From Sulfurimonas sp. (lineage in GTDB: Bacteria > Campylobacterota > Campylobacteria > Campylobacterales > Sulfurimonadaceae): 37,604 nucleotides of DNA. The stretch covers positions 1-37,604 of the forward strand of contig JAMORG010000056.1 of NCBI GenBank assembly GCA_027063745.1. Reading direction: 5' to 3'. Every line of letters starts with the position of its first letter. Position 1 is the stretch's first letter. This document shows positions 33,746 through 37,604 of the stretch, in pieces. The notes under the pieces were generated by a model. It was given only the letters and a program-made list of their open reading frames with translations, was not told the DNA's origin and ran no database searches. Made by a program: the position numbers and the translations under genes.

Positions 33746-34741
33746 CTATGCAAGCAGATATGCAAACTGCTCCACCCATTTTTTAAATGCTGCCAAGTGT
33801 TCCATCTTCACACCCTCACGCTGCATATCCTGCACAATAAGCACGGCAAACTCACCTTGAAGACCAAGCGTATAGTTAAGGATATTTACCAGCTTTTCAT
33901 CATCTGGATTTTGCAAGTAATGACTTACCACTCCAGAACTTAGCGCATAGAGCACATCTATCTCACTTGGATACTCACGCACGCTACCTGATGCGATGGC
34001 TGTAATATCTGGCAGTCTGTCCATCACCCTGATAAAAGAGAGAAAACTCACAGCCACCTCACGCCCAACAGCTCCGGCAATGACATCAAGTAGTAATGAA
34101 GCCTCGATGCCACTTTGTAAGATGTTATGCACATACTCCCAAGATCTTGGTGTTGCAAAGCTCTTTTGCTGTTTTTTTGCATCGAAGGTAAAGAGGTGCT
34201 CACTTTTGTAGCTAATGTAAGCGATAATGCGTGCATCTATACCAACACCATAAGCCCAGCTACGCCAATCTTCAACACTCACTTCAAGTTCAAAGTGTAC
34301 AAAACGGTTTGCCAAGGGAGCTGGCATCTTGTAAGTAACACCTCTGTCACTCTCTCTGTTTCCAGCAGCAACGATTGCCCAACCATCAGGAAGGCGATAC
34401 TCTCCTATGGCTCTGTCAAGTATGAGCTGATAGGCTGAAGACTGCACAGCAGGAGCAGCGGAGTTGAGCTCATCTAAGAACAAAATCCCCTCTCCCTCGC
34501 GCGGCAAAAATGCAGGTGGTGCCCAAAGAGCCGAATGACTCTCTTTGTCATAAAAAGGAATACCTTTTAAATCGGTCGGGTCCATCAAAGCAAGACGCAG
34601 GTCTATAAAACCGATGCTTCTCTCTTTTGCAATGCTCTTTACAATGGAGGACTTCCCAATACCCGGTGCTCCCCACAAAAATGTCGGAACCTTCTGAACT
34701 ACCAAAGCCTCCAGGGCTTTTGTTACTTCACTTGCTCTCAT
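33746..34741 (-). CDS. MoxR-family AAA+ ATPase
   Basis: A 331-aa ATPase with Walker A GAPGIGKS (24-31), Walker B ILFLDE (86-91), sensor 1 N128 (VAAGNRE) and a likely arginine finger R146 (LANRFVHF). A C-terminal helical lid follows. I chose the ATG at 34741: its ATGA overlaps the stop of the upstream repeat gene, and AGGA lies 8 bases before it. The in-frame ATG at 34750 overlaps that site instead. MoxR proteins act as chaperones together with VWA partners, here encoded directly downstream. It forms an operon with coupled translation. Confidence 0.9.
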   Translation of the reverse strand: MRASEVTKALEALVVQKVPTFLWGAPGIGKSSIVKSIAKERSIGFIDLRLALMDPTDLKGIPFYDKESHSALWAPPAFLPREGEGILFLDELNSAAPAVQSSAYQLILDRAIGEYRLPDGWAIVAAGNRESDRGVTYKMPAPLANRFVHFELEVSVEDWRSWAYGVGIDARIIAYISYKSEHLFTFDAKKQQKSFATPRSWEYVHNILQSGIEASLLLDVIAGAVGREVAVSFLSFIRVMDRLPDITAIASGSVREYPSEIDVLYALSSGVVSHYLQNPDDEKLVNILNYTLGLQGEFAVLIVQDMQREGVKMEHLAAFKKWVEQFAYLLA

Positions 34742-35985
34742 ACTAACCATCCTATATTCTGGCTTTGAATATGTTTTCCAAAAGCGGCATTTGTTCGTAC
34801 AGCCCGCTCAAAACGGCTATCTAGTTGAAGTTGGTAGAGGATATCCACCGGTGTTGCCTCATTGGCTGCCAAGGCTGCTAAAACCATCTCATCTCCCTCA
34901 CTGTAAAGAGCCTCTAAGATATCTGGCGGTGTTGCACTGTTTTGTGCGAGGCTGTAATGCAACTCTTTGTTGGCATATGCCTCACGCAGCTTCTGCTCAG
35001 CCATTGCAGGGTTTTTAAAAAGTAGCGCTTTTATCTCACTGTCTGCTTCTTCTAACATCTCTTCTACAACGCTGCCAAAGAGAGCTTCATTTTGAGCCAG
35101 TCCATGCAATACTTCTTCGCTCTTATTTTCTAAAAGTACTCTTTGCATCGCTTCATCTAAAGAGCTGTTATGTGCCAGATCTGTGCTCCACTCTTGCAGC
35201 TCTTCAAAAAGCTCACTATCAAGTGTTATGTTCTGTGCAATCTGGCGTACATAAGGCTCACCCATTGCTATAAGCTCTTTGGCTATTATCTTATCAAGCA
35301 GGGCATTGGAACTCATCGCTTCTAAAACTGCCTCATCTGCCTCACGCAAGAGTTTTTTAAGTACTTTTTTGGGGCTTTGGGGGTGTTGTGCCAGCAGTAC
35401 TTTTATCTTTGGGTGATAGCCAAGTGGCTCTAACTTGCTAACAGCCTCTAAAAGCTGTGGATTTTGTGTCTGAGAGAGAAGATGAATAAGCCCCGTAGTT
35501 GCATACTGTACATTATGGTTTCGCTCTATGTTTTCATAAAAACGCCCAATGAGTGCTGCTGTCACATCACGGTTGTCATCATTTTCAAAGAAGTCCTCAC
35601 CACTCCACTTGTACATCTCTAAAAGTTTAAAGAAGAGCTCATCAGAGATGGTACTGTTTTGCAAAAAGCTCTTAAGACGCTCTTTGTCATTGGAGAGTTT
35701 GAGACTCATCAAAAGCACATTATCATCAATACTCTTTGCAAGTGCTGCTTCAAAAGTATCTATCTCTAAAAAAACAAAGCCACCCTTTTCATAAAGCTCA
35801 TCTGAGAGATTTTGCTCATAAGGGGTCATCATACGCCCCTCCAAGATGGTATCTATCTCATCGCTTAGCTCTTTTGTTACACTTATGTTCCGGCTTGCTA
35901 GTTGTGCATCGAACTCCTCTTGGCTAAATGCTCGTGGCTTACCTAAGAGGAGTATGGTCTTGTCTTTGTAGCTATCTAAATTCAT
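34738..35985 (-). CDS. BRCT-like and LRV-type helical repeat protein, first gene of the MoxR/VWA operon
   Basis: A 415-aa soluble acidic protein without signal peptide. The N-terminus (about 8-60: TILLLGKPRAFSQEEFDAQL...) resembles a BRCT domain. The C-terminal half (about 192-402) is about eight imperfect repeats of ~24 residues. Examples of the repeat core are LLAQHPQSPKKVLKKL, LFKNPAMAEQKLREA, LAQNSATPPDILEAL and LAANEATPVDILYQL, matching variant leucine-rich/LRV or related alpha-solenoid repeats. Such surfaces bind proteins. The start has no ribosome site and lies 6 bases after TATAAT, so the mRNA is probably leaderless. The gene overlaps MoxR by 4 bases (ATGA). It is likely the recognition or scaffold part of the three-protein module. 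Function unknown. Confidence 0.75.
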   Translation of the reverse strand: MNLDSYKDKTILLLGKPRAFSQEEFDAQLASRNISVTKELSDEIDTILEGRMMTPYEQNLSDELYEKGGFVFLEIDTFEAALAKSIDDNVLLMSLKLSNDKERLKSFLQNSTISDELFFKLLEMYKWSGEDFFENDDNRDVTAALIGRFYENIERNHNVQYATTGLIHLLSQTQNPQLLEAVSKLEPLGYHPKIKVLLAQHPQSPKKVLKKLLREADEAVLEAMSSNALLDKIIAKELIAMGEPYVRQIAQNITLDSELFEELQEWSTDLAHNSSLDEAMQRVLLENKSEEVLHGLAQNEALFGSVVEEMLEEADSEIKALLFKNPAMAEQKLREAYANKELHYSLAQNSATPPDILEALYSEGDEMVLAALAANEATPVDILYQLQLDSRFERAVRTNAAFGKHIQSQNIGWLV

Positions 35986-35991
35986 AAAGTG

Positions 35992-35997
35992 ATTATA
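35992..35997 (-). promoter_or_regulatory. -10 box of the LRV/MoxR/VWA operon, leaderless
   Basis: AGTATAAT on the minus strand, followed by CACTTT and the ATG at 35985. The A of the start codon is at the expected +1. No ribosome site is possible. Confidence 0.55.
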
Positions 35998-36040
35998 CTA
36001 AAGTTTTTAACTTTGTACTATGAAAGATATAAATTATCGC

Positions 36041-36046
36041 TATAAT
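36041..36046 (+). promoter_or_regulatory. -10 box of nhaA
   Basis: GCTATAAT, 28 bases before the nhaA ATG, with AAAGAGG 6 bases before the start. Confidence 0.55.
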
Positions 36047-36074
36047 TAAGAAAGATTTTACAAAGAGGTAAATT

Positions 36075-37415
36075 ATGAAACTTTGTGCACCATGGGAAAA
36101 GGCCTTTAAAAAAGTCTATACTCCATTTGAGCATTTTTTACATGCGCAAACAACTACCGGTCTGGTTTTAATGGGTATGACGATTCTTGCATTGATTGTA
36201 GCCAACTCACCTTTTTATGAGACTTATCAACACATCATACACACAACCATCGAACTTGATATTAATGACCTGCAGATAAAACATCCTCTTCATCACTGGA
36301 TAAACGATGGACTGATGGCAATCTTTTTCTTTTTAATAGGTCTGGAGATAAAAAGAGAGGTTCTTGTTGGGGAACTCTCTAACATCAAAGTGGCAATACT
36401 GCCAATCCTCGCAGCTATTGGAGGAATGCTTATCCCTGCACTGATCTATCTTGCTATTAACAAGGGTGGTGAGGGTGCAAATGGATGGGGAATTCCTATG
36501 GCAACGGATATTGCTTTTGCGATTTCAGCCCTTGTACTCTTAGGAAAACGTGTATCACCTGCACTTGTGACATTTTTAGTCGCTCTTGCCATTGTTGATG
36601 ACTTGGGGGCAGTTTTAGTGATTGCTCTTTTTTATACAGCAGAGATTCAGATGAACTATCTCTTGCTTGCAGGGGCTATGTTCTTAGTGATGATAGCACT
36701 CAATCGTTTTGGTATCCATGCGGTACTGCCTTACTTCATTGTCGGTATTGTCATGTGGTTTTTTATGCTTGAGTCCGGTGTTCACGCAACTATTGCCGGA
36801 GTTATTGGGGCTTTTGCCATTCCATCAAAGCCTAAAATGCCGCCAACTGACCTCACGCAACATACAAAAAACCTTCTTGAAGAGTTTGACAGCTACCCAG
36901 TAGCCACAGACTATACCATGCATGAAAAACAAAAAGCTCTCTTACAAAACATCAAAGATCGCATTGATGCCGTAGGTTCACCTGCTGTCAGACTAGAACA
37001 AGAGCTTCACCTTCCCGTGAGTTTGATTGTTATTCCACTCTTTGCACTTGCAAATGCCGGTATCCGTATTGACTTCTCATCTGTTGGCGATGTTATAATA
37101 CAACCTGTATCTTTAGGCATTATTTTAGGCCTCTTACTTGGAAAGATACTCGGTATCTTTGGAGTTGCCTACCTTGCTATCAAGCTAAAAATAGCAACAC
37201 TGCCACAGAAGAGTTCAATGAGTCAGATCTTTGGAGTCGCAGCTCTTGGAGGGATTGGTTTTACTATGAGTATGTTTGTTGCAGACCTAGCCTTTATCAA
37301 CAATTCTGGGCTTATTTTCCAAGCAAAGATAGGCATTTTAACAGCATCTCTGCTAGCCGGAGCGCTGGGCTTTATCTGGCTGCGTTTTATCGCAAAACCG
37401 GCAACTGCTCTTTAA
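36075..37415 (+). CDS. nhaA: Na+/H+ antiporter NhaA
   Basis: A 446-aa inner-membrane antiporter that exports Na+ or Li+ in exchange for protons. About 12 helices are visible. D145 in MATDIAFA and D175/D176 in AIVDDLGAVLVIA match the functional D133 and D163/D164 of E. coli NhaA. FFFLIGLEIKREVLVGEL and GGIGFTMSMFVADLAF are further family blocks. It is longer than the 388-aa E. coli protein because of a hydrophilic insertion (about 255-320, rich in charged residues) between helices, as seen in other NhaA subgroups. A marine or saline habitat fits, but that is inference. Its 3' end overlaps the facing epimerase gene by 29 bases. Confidence 0.95.
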   Translation: MKLCAPWEKAFKKVYTPFEHFLHAQTTTGLVLMGMTILALIVANSPFYETYQHIIHTTIELDINDLQIKHPLHHWINDGLMAIFFFLIGLEIKREVLVGELSNIKVAILPILAAIGGMLIPALIYLAINKGGEGANGWGIPMATDIAFAISALVLLGKRVSPALVTFLVALAIVDDLGAVLVIALFYTAEIQMNYLLLAGAMFLVMIALNRFGIHAVLPYFIVGIVMWFFMLESGVHATIAGVIGAFAIPSKPKMPPTDLTQHTKNLLEEFDSYPVATDYTMHEKQKALLQNIKDRIDAVGSPAVRLEQELHLPVSLIVIPLFALANAGIRIDFSSVGDVIIQPVSLGIILGLLLGKILGIFGVAYLAIKLKIATLPQKSSMSQIFGVAALGGIGFTMSMFVADLAFINNSGLIFQAKIGILTASLLAGALGFIWLRFIAKPATAL

Positions 37416-37604
37416 AAGAGATAGCTGCACAATTATAGATAAAGTCTAACTCCTCCGGTAGCTTTTCATAAAGCAGTGGGGAGTCAAGATCAACAAACTT
37501 GACAACATCACGGTAAGCAAAAGCAAGATAGAGTGTGATGTTGATAGAGTAAGGCCCCTCTATCATAGAACCAAGCATACACGATATGCCCTCTTCTCTT
37601 GCAT
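37387..37604 (-). CDS. Dipeptide epimerase (L-Ala-D/L-Glu epimerase-like), C-terminal fragment
   Basis: An open frame runs from the right edge to a TAA at 37387-37389. The first readable residues are REEGISCMLGSMIEGPYS, continuing with NITLYLAFAYRDVVKFVDLDSPLLYEKLPEEL. CMLGSMIEG and FVDLDSPLL are C-terminal barrel motifs of enolase-superfamily dipeptide epimerases (YkfB/YcjG type), which recycle murein-derived L-Ala-D-Glu. No internal start is used, because the frame stays open upstream. Only about 72 codons are in the window, so the assignment rests on these two motifs. It overlaps nhaA by 29 bases tail to tail. Confidence 0.7.
   Translation of the reverse strand, partial: AREEGISCMLGSMIEGPYSINITLYLAFAYRDVVKFVDLDSPLLYEKLPEELDFIYNCAAISFKEQLPVLR

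Overview
The window is low-GC, gene-dense bacterial DNA with no rRNA, tRNA, CRISPR array or insertion sequence that I could find. It looks like a chromosome segment of a Campylobacterota (epsilonproteobacterial) organism, probably a free-living Sulfurimonas-like genus. The genus is inference. The class rests on an HP0268-family gene beside miaB, an ArsRS-type two-component pair, the order ndk / DUF177 / rpmF / plsX / fabH with ferredoxin, metK and ahpC nearby (remembered from Helicobacter pylori and Campylobacter jejuni), and promoters that are mostly a TATAAT box with T-rich upstream sequence.

Layout. 1-3.4 kb: a lysophospholipid acyltransferase-like gene (cut by the left edge), miaB and an HP0268 homologue on the minus strand, divergent from nusA. 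3.5-6.4 kb: a solitary peptide-type ABC permease, a major porin and a small lipoprotein. 6.4-10.2 kb: a minus-strand operon gap-pgk-tpiA-fabI joining lower glycolysis/gluconeogenesis to fatty-acid elongation. 10.2-11.1 kb: nadD-rsfS. 11.1-16.9 kb: minus-strand feoA-feoB, response regulator, histidine kinase and an MltF-like lytic transglycosylase, with two Fur-box-like sites upstream. 17.1-19.5 kb: a CDP-alcohol phosphatidyltransferase facing doxX, a small unknown gene and rmuC. 19.7-21.8 kb: a DEAD-box helicase with an RGG tail and a HIT protein. 22.0-25.1 kb: ndk-DUF177-rpmF-plsX-fabH (phospholipid/fatty-acid initiation with ribosomal protein L32). 25.3-27.6 kb: ferredoxin, metK and a peroxiredoxin. 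27.6-32.6 kb: a PAS-GGDEF cyclase with a 46-residue lipoprotein, an EamA transporter, a Pif1-like helicase and a REC-REC-GGDEF cyclase. 32.6-36.0 kb: a three-gene operon (BRCT/LRV-repeat protein, MoxR ATPase, VWA/DUF2201 protein). 36.0-37.6 kb: nhaA and the C-terminus of a dipeptide epimerase.

Most of the window is housekeeping. The parts not explained by known pathways are: (i) the LRV-repeat/MoxR/VWA operon, whose predicted metallopeptidase motif has lost its His-Glu pair and whose first gene appears to be leaderless; (ii) a 200-base structured gap between DUF177 and rpmF, with a candidate plus-strand terminator pointing against the operon; (iii) a 97-base long imperfect hairpin between the HIT gene and fabH; (iv) a 31-codon ORF under a Fur-like site, overlapping the phosphatidyltransferase start; and (v) four genes whose -10 box sits 6-9 bases before the start codon, predicting leaderless mRNAs. 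Three genes were missing or mis-started in simple ORF calling and are corrected here: rpmF (49 aa), a 46-aa lipoprotein and a 64-aa protein.
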